From CAZMXI01 sp964570205 (GTDB taxonomy: Bacteria; Planctomycetota; Phycisphaerae; Tepidisphaerales; Tepidisphaeraceae): a stretch of DNA of 33,556 nt. Made by a program: the position numbers and the translations under genes. The number at the start of each line of letters is the position of its first letter. Position 1 is the first letter of the stretch. Below, piece after piece: positions 1 through 7,562 of this stretch. Below the pieces are notes generated by a model. The model did not search any database. It was not told the origin of the DNA and saw nothing but the letters and a program-made list of their open reading frames with translations. The stretch spans positions 1 through 33,556 of the forward strand of contig CAZMXI010000028.1 in assembly GCA_964570205.1 (NCBI GenBank). Reading direction: 5' to 3'.

Positions 1-733
1 TCTTGGTGACCGAGTCGTTGACGTTGATCGCCGAGAACAGCAGCGTGCCCTTGTTCTGCATGTCATACAGCCGGTGCACGCCAGTGGTCGTCTCCTCCGA
101 AACCCCATGGCACTGCTCGGCCACGATGTGCCAGCAGCGGTTGTTCTTCTTGAACGTGCCGGCCAGCAGCTTCAGGATGATCGCGAACTCCTCGTTGTCG
201 GCGGTGGATGGATCGGGCACCTTGCCGGCCTTCTCGTACTCGTAACCCTTGTGGATCAGCAGCGTGGCATCGCCGCCATCATCGACAACCTGCGTCGGAC
301 CGGTCCAGTTCCCGAAATCCAGCGCCTTCTGCGTGCACCACCAGTATTCCTCCAGCGTCTCGCCCTTCCAGGCGAACACCGGGATCCCCTTGGGGTTGTC
401 CACCGCGCCATTCGGGCCGACGGCGACGGCTGCCGCCGCGTGATCCTGTGTCGAGAAGATGTTGCAGCTCGCCCAGCGCACCTGCGCCCCGAGTTCCACC
501 AATGTCTCGATCAGCACGGCCGTCTGGATCGTCATGTGAAGCGACCCCGTGATGCGCTGCCCTTTGAGCGGCTGCGCTTTGCGGTACTCCTCGCGGATCG
601 CCATCAAGCCGGGCATTTCCTGCTCGGCGAGCATGATCTCCTTGCGGCCCCACTCGGCCAAGGACAGGTCGGCAACCTTGAAATCGAGGTCGGCCCTGGG
701 GGACTGGGGTCCGGTCTTGAGCGTTTGCGTCAT
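1..733 (-). CDS. ahcY: Adenosylhomocysteinase, N-terminal part (cut by window edge)
   Basis: This cytosolic NAD-dependent enzyme splits S-adenosylhomocysteine, the by-product and inhibitor of SAM-dependent methylation, into adenosine and homocysteine. About 244 residues are visible, beginning MTQTLKTGPQSPRADLDFKV. Recognisable family segments are the substrate-domain stretch GSLHMTIQTAVLIETL, the block NIFSTQDHAAAAVA near residues 91-104, and NKGTLLFSAINVNDSVTK at the window edge, just before the part that binds NAD. No stop is reached, so the C-terminal NAD-binding half lies outside. The ATG at 733 is preceded by GAAGGAGAAGAC, a good ribosome site. The gene starts 36 bases after the ArsR-methyltransferase gene on the same strand, so the two are probably co-transcribed. 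The identification is secure. Confidence 0.95.
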   Translation of the reverse strand, partial: MTQTLKTGPQSPRADLDFKVADLSLAEWGRKEIMLAEQEMPGLMAIREEYRKAQPLKGQRITGSLHMTIQTAVLIETLVELGAQVRWASCNIFSTQDHAAAAVAVGPNGAVDNPKGIPVFAWKGETLEEYWWCTQKALDFGNWTGPTQVVDDGGDATLLIHKGYEYEKAGKVPDPSTADNEEFAIILKLLAGTFKKNNRCWHIVAEQCHGVSEETTTGVHRLYDMQNKGTLLFSAINVNDSVTK

Positions 734-769
734 GTCTTCTCCTTCAGATCACAAATAGGTTCATCGGTT

Positions 770-1738
770 CTATGATCGTTCGTTCGTCACCGCCACAGCC
801 CTGGCCAGAAACAGCCCCGGGCCCTTGGCGCTGGGTTCCGGTGGCAACGGGGCAATGTTCACCGCGCCGAAGCCCGCCTCGGCCATGAGGCGGCCCAGTG
901 CATCCAAAGCAAAACCCGCGTGCTGCTGGCCCAGCCGTCGGCGGAAGCCATCCTGGTCATGCGGAAGCAAGTCCACAATAATAGCCCGCCCGCCCGGCCG
1001 GACGATTCGACGCATTTCCCGCAGCGCCGCCGCCGGTTCCGACACGTAGGTCAATGCCAGGACCAGCAGCGCCGCATCGACGACCCCGTCCGCCAGCGGC
1101 AGCAACGTCAGTTCTCCCTGGTGCAATTCGACGTTCTTGAGGCCGGCCGTGCGATTCTGCGCCGCCTTCAGCATAGGCCCCGAGTTGTCTATGCCTATAA
1201 CCCTGCGCACATAGCCGGCAAGTTCCGCAGTGATCTGCCCGGTCCCGCAACCGAGATCCACAACCACGTCGTCCGGAGGCAACAGCGCCAGCATCGCCGC
1301 CAGGTTGACACCCTGCCCGTACAACTCGCGACGAAGCTTGTCCCACTCCCCGGCGGCCCCGGCAAAAAAAGCCGCAGCCTCGATGTTGCGCTGGGCCAGC
1401 CGCATCGACAGGCGAAGATCATCCTGCTGAACGGCCGGCCAATCGGCCACATGCTCACGAGCCACAGCCCAGAGCCGGCGGGCGGAAGCATCCAGCTCAT
1501 CCGCCGGCATTCGGTATAGATGCACGGTGCCCTGGTGATCCGATCGCAGCCATCGCTCGTCCAGCAACACCTTCAGGTGCCGACTGACCGTCGATTGTGG
1601 CAGTTGCAGCACCTCGCATAGCTCGGCCACGCCCAGCTCCTGCCGCTCGAGCAACCGCAGAATCCGTAGCCGCTTGGCATCCGCCAGCGACGCCATTCGC
1701 GCCACGAGAGCTCCAGGCTGTTTATCGTATCTTACCAT
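770..1738 (-). CDS. ArsR-type HTH regulator fused to SAM-methyltransferase-like domain (SahR-like)
   Basis: The product has 322 residues from the ATG at 1738; an in-frame TTG at 1783 would add 15 residues but is a poorer start. Residues about 15-80 form an ArsR winged helix (LADAKRLRILRLLERQELGV, then the recognition helix QLPQSTVSRHLKVLLDE). No clustered cysteine or histidine metal site is visible. Residues about 150-290 are a class I methyltransferase fold, with motif I VVVDLGCGTG at about 158-167, the acidic IGIDNS end of strand 2, and a later GGRAIIVDLLPHDQ. It lies directly upstream of ahcY. A SAM/SAH-sensing ArsR-family repressor of methionine-cycle genes (SahR) is known in Desulfovibrio, and the methyltransferase-like domain could sense SAH here. 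Ligand and targets are inference; a catalytic methyltransferase with an HTH is the alternative. Confidence 0.8.
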   Translation of the reverse strand: MVRYDKQPGALVARMASLADAKRLRILRLLERQELGVAELCEVLQLPQSTVSRHLKVLLDERWLRSDHQGTVHLYRMPADELDASARRLWAVAREHVADWPAVQQDDLRLSMRLAQRNIEAAAFFAGAAGEWDKLRRELYGQGVNLAAMLALLPPDDVVVDLGCGTGQITAELAGYVRRVIGIDNSGPMLKAAQNRTAGLKNVELHQGELTLLPLADGVVDAALLVLALTYVSEPAAALREMRRIVRPGGRAIIVDLLPHDQDGFRRRLGQQHAGFALDALGRLMAEAGFGAVNIAPLPPEPSAKGPGLFLARAVAVTNERS

Positions 1739-2009
1739 CCGGATTAAAGGATGAATTATCCCCCGTTCATGGCCGGTGGTCAAGTGCCATAAGCCAGTCC
1801 TCGGCGGAATCCAGACGCCCGGCCGGAAGATCGCACCAACATGGCTTCAAATTATTAAATAGCATGCATTTAAGACCGTAGCGCATCCCAGGCCTGCGGC
1901 GAAATAGAGAAGAAATCCGCCAGCTATCGATCCAACCTCGCATGCTCAGAGCGGTCAGCCATATAGTGATGATAGAGGTTGCCCAAACCGGGACGCAGAA
2001 CGGTGCCGC
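1739..2009. promoter_or_regulatory. Divergent intergenic region between the ArsR-MTase gene and the oxidoreductase
   Basis: This stretch separates two divergently read genes and should hold both promoters. An AT-rich block at about 1848-1872 stands out from the GC-rich surroundings and would suit the minus-strand promoter, but I could not assign clear -35 and -10 boxes. On the plus strand, TATAGT near 1962-1967 resembles a -10 box without a convincing -35. CATCC at 1736-1740 and GGATG at 1749-1753 form a short inverted repeat covering the regulator's own start codon, a possible but weak operator. No gene is seen; a long minus-strand frame across this region is a shadow of the oxidoreductase. 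Confidence 0.35.
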
Positions 2010-3281
2010 ATGAGTTCCAAGCGCGTCAATTACCTCTTGATCGGCGGCGGTTTGGCGAGCAGCGCCGCCATCCAGGCCATTCGCCAGATCGACGGCGAGA
2101 ATCCGATCCTCCTGGTCGGGCAGGAGGTCAACCGGCCCTATCATCGCCCACAGCTCAGCAGCCAATATCTGCTGGGCCAGCGCACCCGATCCGAGCTGTT
2201 CACCCTTGAAGACCGCTGGTTGATCGAGCATCACGTCCAGCTCCGCAGCGGCGTGCGGGCGGCGCAACTGGATCCGGGCCGCCACGCCGTGACGCTGGAC
2301 GATGGCACCGAGGTCTTCTTCGACAAGCTGCTGATCGCCACGGGCGGCTCGCCCAGGCAACTGACCATCCCGGGCGCCCAGCTTCCCGGCGTCCTTTACC
2401 TCCGGACGCTCGATGATGCCGACCGCATCAGGAATGCTATGGACCAGGCGCGCCGCGAAGGCCGACCCAACGGCCGCGGCGGCAGGGGGCGGGTCGCCGT
2501 GATCGGAGCCGGCCTGTTGGGCACGGAGCTGGCGGCCACCTTCACCAACGCCGGGCTTAGCGTTGAACTGATCTATGTCGCCGCCCACCCATGGGCCAAG
2601 TTCGCCGGCGAGACCATGGGCCGGTTCATCGCCCGATACCTGGAGAGCCGCGGCGTCCGCCTGCACGCCGGAACATCGGCCCTGAGGCTGGAAGGCGATG
2701 GCCGCGTCCAGCGCGTGCTGCTCGCCGACGCCACCGTGCTGGATGTCGATCTCGTCGTCCCGTGCATCGGCATGACGTCGCACAAGGAGCTGCTCCGGGC
2801 GACGGCCATCGCCTGCGAAAAGGCCATTCTGGCCGACGAGCGATGTCGCACCAGCCACCCGGACATCTACACGGCCGGCGATTGCGCGGCCATTTACGAC
2901 CCTTTATTCGCGAAATACCGCATCCTGGACCACTGGGAATCGGCCGTCGGCACCGGCGCCATCGCCGGGCAGAACATGGCCGGCGGCGATGCCCGCTATG
3001 ATGCCGTCAACACTTTCGGCAGCCAGTTGTTCGACGTGACGCTCCGGGCGTGGGGCGAGCCGCGCCATGTCGAACGGCGTATTGTCCGCGGGCCAGCCAG
3101 CGCGGACTTTCCAGACTTTCTCGAGTTCGGCGTCGCCGCCGACGGGCGCCTCGCGCAAGTCCTGGCCCTGAACCAGCCCGACAACGCCAACCTGGAGCTG
3201 ATGATCCGGCAGCGTACCAACGTCACCGGACGCGAAGCGCTCTTCCGCGACCCCGCGATCAGCCTGAGCGAGCTGCTCTGA
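2010..3281 (+). CDS. FAD-dependent pyridine-nucleotide oxidoreductase (ferredoxin/rubredoxin reductase-like)
   Basis: This is a 423-residue two-dinucleotide flavoprotein. An N-terminal FAD motif is LLIGGGLASSAA (about residues 9-20). The FAD-proximal ATGGSPRQL follows at about 110-118. The NAD(P)H Rossmann motif VAVIGAGLLGTELA sits at about 162-175, and the second FAD-contacting segment IYTAGDCAAIYD at about 287-298. The C-terminal ~110 residues match the dimer or reductase tail of the ferredoxin-reductase/AIF-like branch. There is no CxxC redox disulfide, so it is not a thioredoxin or lipoamide reductase. It likely passes electrons from NAD(P)H to a small iron-sulfur or rubredoxin-type partner, but none is encoded nearby, so the acceptor is unknown. 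The ATG start has no strong ribosome site. It stands alone, divergent from the ArsR gene and convergent with the flagellin genes. Confidence 0.85.
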   Translation: MSSKRVNYLLIGGGLASSAAIQAIRQIDGENPILLVGQEVNRPYHRPQLSSQYLLGQRTRSELFTLEDRWLIEHHVQLRSGVRAAQLDPGRHAVTLDDGTEVFFDKLLIATGGSPRQLTIPGAQLPGVLYLRTLDDADRIRNAMDQARREGRPNGRGGRGRVAVIGAGLLGTELAATFTNAGLSVELIYVAAHPWAKFAGETMGRFIARYLESRGVRLHAGTSALRLEGDGRVQRVLLADATVLDVDLVVPCIGMTSHKELLRATAIACEKAILADERCRTSHPDIYTAGDCAAIYDPLFAKYRILDHWESAVGTGAIAGQNMAGGDARYDAVNTFGSQLFDVTLRAWGEPRHVERRIVRGPASADFPDFLEFGVAADGRLAQVLALNQPDNANLELMIRQRTNVTGREALFRDPAISLSELL

Positions 3282-3527
3282 CCCGCAGGATGCCGCAAGT
3301 GGCGGTATTCTTGGACGGATAAGCCTGACTGCGCGTCGAACGTCCAGCGTGTCTGCCATCAGCGATGCCTGCTGCGATCCACCGCCGACACGAGGGGCGG
3401 GTGGGTGTCCATCTGCCGAGAACCTCGCGGCGACCGCAACGACATGATTACAGCAATTCAGGCGAGCCCTTGGTGCTGCTGGCGGGTATTTCCGATCGAA
3501 CGGCTGCGGCGATCCAGGTCAGCGCGC

Positions 3528-3560
3528 AAAAACTCACCCCCGACTTTCGCCGGGGGTGAG
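3528..3560 (-). terminator. Rho-independent terminator for flagellin 1
   Basis: On the minus strand a perfect 10-bp stem (CTCACCCCCG with CGGGGGTGAG, positions 3533-3542 and 3551-3560, 8-base loop) is followed directly by TTTTTGCG. It lies 45 bases beyond the flagellin 1 stop and marks the end of the flagellar cluster. It also separates the cluster from the convergent oxidoreductase gene. The rest of the 3282-3605 gap shows no gene. Confidence 0.85.
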
Positions 3561-3605
3561 AGGACTTGTGGGGGAACCACTACCAGACAAGCCTGAGGCG
3601 CCCTC

Positions 3606-5003
3606 TTATTGCAGCAAAGCGAGGGCGTTCTGAGGGCTTGCGTTGGCCTGCGCCAGCACGGTGGTGGCCGCCTGGCTGAGGATCTGCGACCGCGTCATGG
3701 CGGCCGTTTCCTCGGCGAAATCGGTGTCGCGGATGGCGCTTTCGGCGGCCGAGGCGTTCTCGAAAGCCACACCCAGGCTGTTGACGGTGGCGCCGATCGT
3801 GAACCGCTGGAACGCGCCCAGACGCCCGCGAAGCTGGCTGACCTGCTTCACGGCCTTGTCCACGATCTTCTGCGCCGTCACCAGGTTCTTGCCCGAAAGG
3901 GCGTTCGTGGCGCCGCTGCTCAGCGAGCTGAGGAACCCAAGGGTTGCCGAGCCAAGGCTGCCGGTGGTCACCGATGCGATGCCCACCGAAGCCTTGTCGG
4001 TCTCGGTGACCTTGGAGCCAAGGCTGAACGTCGCGCCGCCGCCGCTGATGTAGAAGTTGGCGCTGCCGGCGGTGTTGAACGCCGATTTCATATCGAACTC
4101 GATGTCCAGGTTCGAGTTGCGGAACGTCACGTTCAGGCCCTTCGCGGTGGCGCTGGCGCCATTGACGAGGACCGCAGCATCGCGGCCATAGTCCTTGCCT
4201 TCGCCGGTGATGCTGCCGCTGACGGCCTTCAGGCTGACGTACTGATCCAAGCCGTAGTCGGTGCTGTTGAGCTTGAGCGCGGTGCCCGAGGCGACGGCGC
4301 TCACGCCCGTGGCGTCCTTGACCGCGTTCACGGCGGTGACCATCTGCGCCACGGTCGTGCCCGCGGCGAAGCTGATCTGCTCGGTGCCCTTGTTGCCGGC
4401 AACCTCGACCGTGACCGGGGTGGCCGTCAGGCCGGTGGCCACGCTGGTGATGACGGCAGTCTGAGCGCTCTGGGTAACCTGGACAACCACGTTCGTCGCC
4501 GCGTTGGCCGGCAACCTCGCCGCATTGACGGTCAGCGTATCGAAGTTGGCCGTGCCGGCGCCGCTTGTCGTGTAGGAGTAGTTGCCGTTCAGGAGCTTGA
4601 TGCCCTGGAAGCTCGTGCTCTGCGCGATGCGGTTGATGGTGGTGAGGATCGAGTCCACCTGCAACTGGTTGGCTTCGATTTCCTCAGTGCTCAGGCCTCC
4701 CTTGTTGGCCGCTTCGTTGACCAGGCCTTCCAGTTCGGTCAGCAGCGAGCTGATCTCGCCCAGGCCGCCTTCGGCGGTGCCGATCATGTTGCTGGCGCGT
4801 TCGGCATTGTCAATCGCCTGGCTGATGCCGGTCTTCTCCGCGCGGAGGTTCTCACTGGCGATCAGGCCTGCGGGATTGTCCGCGCCCTTGTTGATCTTCA
4901 AGCCCGTGCTCAGCCGCTCGAGGCTCGTGTTAAGATTATTGTTGTTGCGGCGCAACACGCGCTGCGCGATCAGCGACGAAACGTTCGTGTTTATTCTGCT
5001 CAT
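3606..5003 (-). CDS. fliC: Flagellin 1
   Basis: The 465-residue filament subunit has the two conserved coiled ends that polymerise in the filament core. The N-terminus is MSRINTNVSSLIAQRVLRRN followed by LERLSTGLKINKGADNPAGL. The C-terminus has ENASAAESAIRDTDFAEET and ends in NASPQNALALLQ. The middle (about residues 190-260) contains a flagellin IN-type segment (ISFAAGTTVAQMVTAVNAV) within a variable surface domain. The start at 5003 is chosen because homology begins there and GGAG lies 8 bases upstream; an upstream in-frame extension to 5030 has no support. It is the second of two tandem flagellin genes, separated from the first by about 550 bases of leader. Export would be by the flagellar type III apparatus. 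Translation may be controlled by CsrA, since CGGAG in the ribosome site lies in a short potential hairpin. Confidence 0.96.
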   Translation of the reverse strand: MSRINTNVSSLIAQRVLRRNNNNLNTSLERLSTGLKINKGADNPAGLIASENLRAEKTGISQAIDNAERASNMIGTAEGGLGEISSLLTELEGLVNEAANKGGLSTEEIEANQLQVDSILTTINRIAQSTSFQGIKLLNGNYSYTTSGAGTANFDTLTVNAARLPANAATNVVVQVTQSAQTAVITSVATGLTATPVTVEVAGNKGTEQISFAAGTTVAQMVTAVNAVKDATGVSAVASGTALKLNSTDYGLDQYVSLKAVSGSITGEGKDYGRDAAVLVNGASATAKGLNVTFRNSNLDIEFDMKSAFNTAGSANFYISGGGATFSLGSKVTETDKASVGIASVTTGSLGSATLGFLSSLSSGATNALSGKNLVTAQKIVDKAVKQVSQLRGRLGAFQRFTIGATVNSLGVAFENASAAESAIRDTDFAEETAAMTRSQILSQAATTVLAQANASPQNALALLQ

Positions 5004-5555
5004 TTGTCTCTCCGTGACCGTCGCGGGCACTCGCTCGCGACACCATTTCGCGGGGCCGGCGGTTCTGCGGACCGCCGCCGCGCTTCATTCCCTTGAATAG
5101 GCTTTTTGCTGGCGGGTAAGGGGACGCTCCCCCAGCAGCCTTCGGAGGCGACTGGCGTCTGGCGACGCTTTCGCTTCCCATCACTTCATGCCGCGACCTC
5201 CTTTCCCACAAGTCCACCGGCCGCCTCCGCGATGCGTCTGGACGCCGTCGCGCGCGACCTCGTTCGCCGCCGGCGCCCGCTGGCGCTGCGGCGATTCCGG
5301 CGATCGAGCCTTGGACGTATCGACTGCGTTTCGGGAGCGACTTTAGGTGGGAATCGGGGCCCTCCGCTCTCGCCGCGAGTGCGATGCGGATGCGCGCGCT
5401 TTCGCCCCCGCCATGACGCGCCAGATCGGATATTATCGGGCGAACCGCCGGCGTGGCCGCGAGCGGCCGCCGGCAAAGCGTTCTCGGACCATGCGCAAAG
5501 CGCCGTCAGCGGTTCTTGGACCGCACCCCCGCAGCGCTATGGATACGCGCCAAAC
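5004..5555 (-). promoter_or_regulatory. Long non-coding leader between the two flagellin genes, with stem-loops and a weak sigma-28-like site
   Basis: I see no convincing gene in these 552 bases. On the minus strand, TAAAGT and GTCGATAC (5317-5345) resemble a sigma-28 flagellar promoter, but the spacing is 17 rather than about 15. That would give a leader of about 300 bases. Downstream are GCTGG/CCAGC enclosing GGGGA-GCG-TCCCC (about 5106-5140), a CGGCGGT/ACCGCCG arm pair (about 5055-5080), and GTCGCG/CGCGAC (5020-5025 with 5036-5041) just before the ribosome site. The ribosome site itself can form GTC-ACGGAGA-GAC (5006-5018), placing GGA in a loop as CsrA prefers. Structure and promoter are read by eye. 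Confidence 0.4.
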
Positions 5556-6989
5556 CTACTGCTGGAGCAGCGAGAGCACCGTCTGCGGCGTCGCGTTGGC
5601 CACCGCCAGGACGCTCGTGCCCGCCTGCGTGAGAATCTGCGCACGGGTCAGCGCACTGGTCTCGGCAGCGAAATCGGCGTCGCGAATCGAACTTTCGCTG
5701 GCGGTGACGTTCTCCAGCGCCACGCTCAGGCTGTTGATGTTCGTCTGGACGGTGTTCTTCTCAAACGCGCCGAGCCTGCCGCGCATCACGGCGACCTGCC
5801 GTATGGCGCGCTCGACAATCCGCGATGCCTTGGCCGCCTGGTTGATGACCAGCGACGCATTGCCGCCGGTCACGATGTCGCTCAGGAAGCCGACATCGCG
5901 GTCGCCCAGTTTGCTGGCCGCGACCGATTGCAGACCCAGGCTCACCTGCTGGTTGCTGGTGACCTGAGGGCCGAGTTGAAAACGGGCGCCGCCGCCGGTG
6001 ATGACGAAGTTCGTCGTGCCGGTCCCGAACGCCTCGTCCAGCGTCAGGTCCAGGTCGAGCGTCGTGGTGTTCAGCTTGATGTTCAGGCCGTCGCCGACGG
6101 TCAGGGCTCCGTTGACGGTCGCCACCGCGTCCACGCCGGCCGATCGCGTCGTGGCGACGCCCGCGGCGTTGGTCGTGGCGAAGGAGCCGCTCTTCGCCTG
6201 CACCGACACGAAATTCTTCGACCCGTATCCGACGGATCGGAAGACGATGCCCGAAGCGGTGTTGGCGCTGTTGATGTAGTCGACCTTCACGCCGGTCGAG
6301 TCCAGAATGCGATTCACTGCGGTGTGGATGTCCTCCACGCTCGTGCTGGCCGTGAAGGTCAGAACGTCAACGCCGTCATTTCCGGAGATCTCCAGCGTCA
6401 CGCCGGTTGCCCCAAGCGCGCTGGTCGCGAAGCGCAGGGCAGCCGTGTTTGCGCCGGTCAGCACGTTGATCTCCACCGGCGTGTTGGTCATCGTACCGAA
6501 ATTCGCCTGCTGGATATGCAGCGCCTCGATGTCGGTCGTGTTCACGCCGCTGGTCACGTAGTCCAGGCTGCCGTTCAGCAGCGGCAGCCCCGCGAACGTC
6601 GAGGTGTTGCTGATGCGCGTGATGCTTTCCACCGCGGAATCGATCTGAAGCTGGTTGGCCTCGATCTCCTCGGCCGACAGCGCGCCGTCGTTGGCTGCCT
6701 CGACAATGAGCTGCTTGATGTTCAGCAGAAGTGCCGCCACCTCGGACAGCGAAGCCTCGGCTGTTGAAATCACATTGCTGGCGCGCTCCGAATTCGAGAT
6801 CGCCTGGCTGATCCCGGCTATCTCGCTGCGCAGGCCCTCGCTGGCGATGAGGCCGGCCGGATCGTCAGCGCCGCGGTTGATGCGCAGCCCGCTGGACAGT
6901 CGTTGAAGCGTGTCATCGAGCGTGCGCTGGCTCCTGGCCAAGCCGCGTTTGGCGGCCAGTGCGGAAACGTTCGTATTGATGCGTGCCAT
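5556..6989 (-). CDS. fliC: Flagellin 2
   Basis: This 477-residue flagellin is a paralogue of the gene that follows it. The N-terminal core is MARINTNVSALAAKRGLARS with LQRLSSGLRINRGADDPAGL. The C-terminal core is ENVTASESSIRDADFAAET, ending ANATPQTVLSLLQQ. The central variable part again has an IN-like motif (LTFTASTSVEDIHTAVNRI, about residues 230-248). Two different flagellins suggest a composite or switchable filament. The start ATG at 6989 has GGAGG 6 bases upstream, and that ribosome site lies in the loop of a small stem (see 6992-7007). The gene lies just downstream of csrA and fliW, the known regulators of flagellin translation in other bacteria. Length is similar to enteric flagellin, but the central domain is not recognisably related. 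Confidence 0.96.
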   Translation of the reverse strand: MARINTNVSALAAKRGLARSQRTLDDTLQRLSSGLRINRGADDPAGLIASEGLRSEIAGISQAISNSERASNVISTAEASLSEVAALLLNIKQLIVEAANDGALSAEEIEANQLQIDSAVESITRISNTSTFAGLPLLNGSLDYVTSGVNTTDIEALHIQQANFGTMTNTPVEINVLTGANTAALRFATSALGATGVTLEISGNDGVDVLTFTASTSVEDIHTAVNRILDSTGVKVDYINSANTASGIVFRSVGYGSKNFVSVQAKSGSFATTNAAGVATTRSAGVDAVATVNGALTVGDGLNIKLNTTTLDLDLTLDEAFGTGTTNFVITGGGARFQLGPQVTSNQQVSLGLQSVAASKLGDRDVGFLSDIVTGGNASLVINQAAKASRIVERAIRQVAVMRGRLGAFEKNTVQTNINSLSVALENVTASESSIRDADFAAETSALTRAQILTQAGTSVLAVANATPQTVLSLLQQ

Positions 6990-6991
6990 GC

Positions 6992-7007
6992 CAATCCTCC
7001 ATGATTG
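6992..7007 (-). promoter_or_regulatory. CsrA-type hairpin over the flagellin 2 ribosome binding site
   Basis: On the minus strand CAATC (7003-7007) and GATTG (6992-6996) pair perfectly around the six-base loop ATGGAG. The loop fits the ANGGAN hexaloop preferred by CsrA/RsmA, and its GGAG is also the Shine-Dalgarno, two bases beyond the stem from the ATG. CsrA bound here would block initiation. The csrA gene lies immediately upstream in the cluster. Confidence 0.65.
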
Positions 7008-7043
7008 TTGATGGCCGACGGAATTGCTCCGTCTTGGGACGGT

Positions 7044-7050
7044 TCCTTGT
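7044..7050 (-). promoter_or_regulatory. Second candidate CsrA site in the flagellin 2 leader
   Basis: The minus strand reads ACAAGGA here, an exact match to the ACARGGA core of the CsrA consensus. It lies about 55 bases upstream of the flagellin 2 ATG, within a GGTTCC/GGAACC inverted repeat. Two sites, one upstream and one over the ribosome site, is the layout of the Bacillus hag leader. Assignment is by motif only. Confidence 0.45.
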
Positions 7051-7136
7051 TCCCTGGAACCCTAGAGAGCGGCGAGCGTTGCCGGGCGTTCGTGGGTCGC
7101 TGCAGCGCCCGGCGTCGGGCCGGCCCCGGCGGCGAA

Positions 7137-7154
7137 GCCGGGACACGCCCCGGC
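7137..7154 (-). terminator. Hairpin directly after csrA
   Basis: GCCGGG (7137-7142) and CCCGGC (7149-7154) form a 6-bp GC stem right after the csrA stop codon. There is no U-tract, so it is more likely a partial terminator or mRNA 3'-end stabiliser than a full intrinsic terminator. Transcription may continue into flagellin 2. Confidence 0.35.
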
Positions 7155-7155
7155 A

Positions 7156-7410
7156 TTACTTGTTTTCGTCCTTCTGGATCTCCCCCTTGGGGGCGATCTT
7201 GCCTAGACCGGACAGATCCTCGGGCTTCACCCGCGCCGCTTCGCGGTTCTCACGGCGAATGGCGTCGTACACTTCCTTGCGATGGACGGCGATCTCTTTC
7301 GGGGCATTGATCCCCAGACGCACCTTGTCGCCGCGGATGTCCACCACGGTGACCTCGATGTCGTCTCCGATCATGATCGTCTCGTCTCGCTGACGGGACA
7401 GCACCAGCAT
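7156..7410 (-). CDS. csrA: Translational regulator CsrA
   Basis: CsrA is a dimeric RNA-binding protein that recognises GGA in hairpin loops and usually blocks ribosome binding. The 84-residue product begins MLVLSRQRDETIMIGDDIEV and continues VTVVDIRGDKVRLGINAPKE and IAVHRKEVYDAIRRE, the full five-strand family signature including the RNA-contacting L4 and R44 equivalents (VLSR and HRKEVY). A charged tail of about 20 residues follows, longer than the 61-residue Escherichia coli protein but common elsewhere. The ribosome site AGGAAGGAG lies just upstream of the ATG and itself contains two GGA motifs, compatible with autoregulation. It sits between fliW and two flagellin genes, so its main target here is probably flagellin mRNA, with FliW as protein antagonist. 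Confidence 0.97.
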   Translation of the reverse strand: MLVLSRQRDETIMIGDDIEVTVVDIRGDKVRLGINAPKEIAVHRKEVYDAIRRENREAARVKPEDLSGLGKIAPKGEIQKDENK

Positions 7411-7450
7411 ACGGGGCTCCTTCCTGGGTAAGGGGCCTGATCACCTCAAG

Positions 7451-7511
7451 CCCGCACCTCTCGCGAGCCTCCAGGCTCGCGCCGCATCGTGCGGGTTCAT
7501 GCGCGATTATA
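7451..7511 (-). promoter_or_regulatory. csrA promoter -10 box and 5' leader stem-loop
   Basis: A perfect TATAAT lies on the minus strand at 7506-7511, though without a clear -35. A transcript from it would begin near 7499. The leader would then fold at once: CCCGCAC pairs with GTGCGGG (7489-7495 and 7451-7457), enclosing a perfect 8-bp stem, CGCGAGCC with GGCTCGCG (7474-7481 and 7462-7469), closed by the tetraloop TGGA. The GGA in the loop makes this a candidate CsrA autoregulatory site. It could alternatively be an attenuator or 5' stabiliser. Confidence 0.45.
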
Positions 7512-7562
7512 CCCGCCCGAATGCCTGACCGCGGCGTTGAATCCGCCGGCCTCCAGCGCCGC

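Noticed and set aside
3609..5096. Long plus-strand open frame opposite flagellin 1 (and similar ones opposite flagellin 2, flgL, flgK, flgA and the lyase)
   Set aside because: Each lies antisense to a well-supported gene, has no family resemblance and is explained by GC-rich codon bias reducing stops on the opposite strand.
5101..5220. Cyclic-di-GMP, fluoride or similar riboswitch in the flagellin 1 leader
   Set aside because: The stems do not carry the conserved core bases of these classes when read on the minus strand.
6990..7155. Sigma-28 promoter directly upstream of flagellin 2
   Set aside because: No TAAA/GCCGATAA-like pair is present; this gene is more likely read from csrA or fliW promoters.
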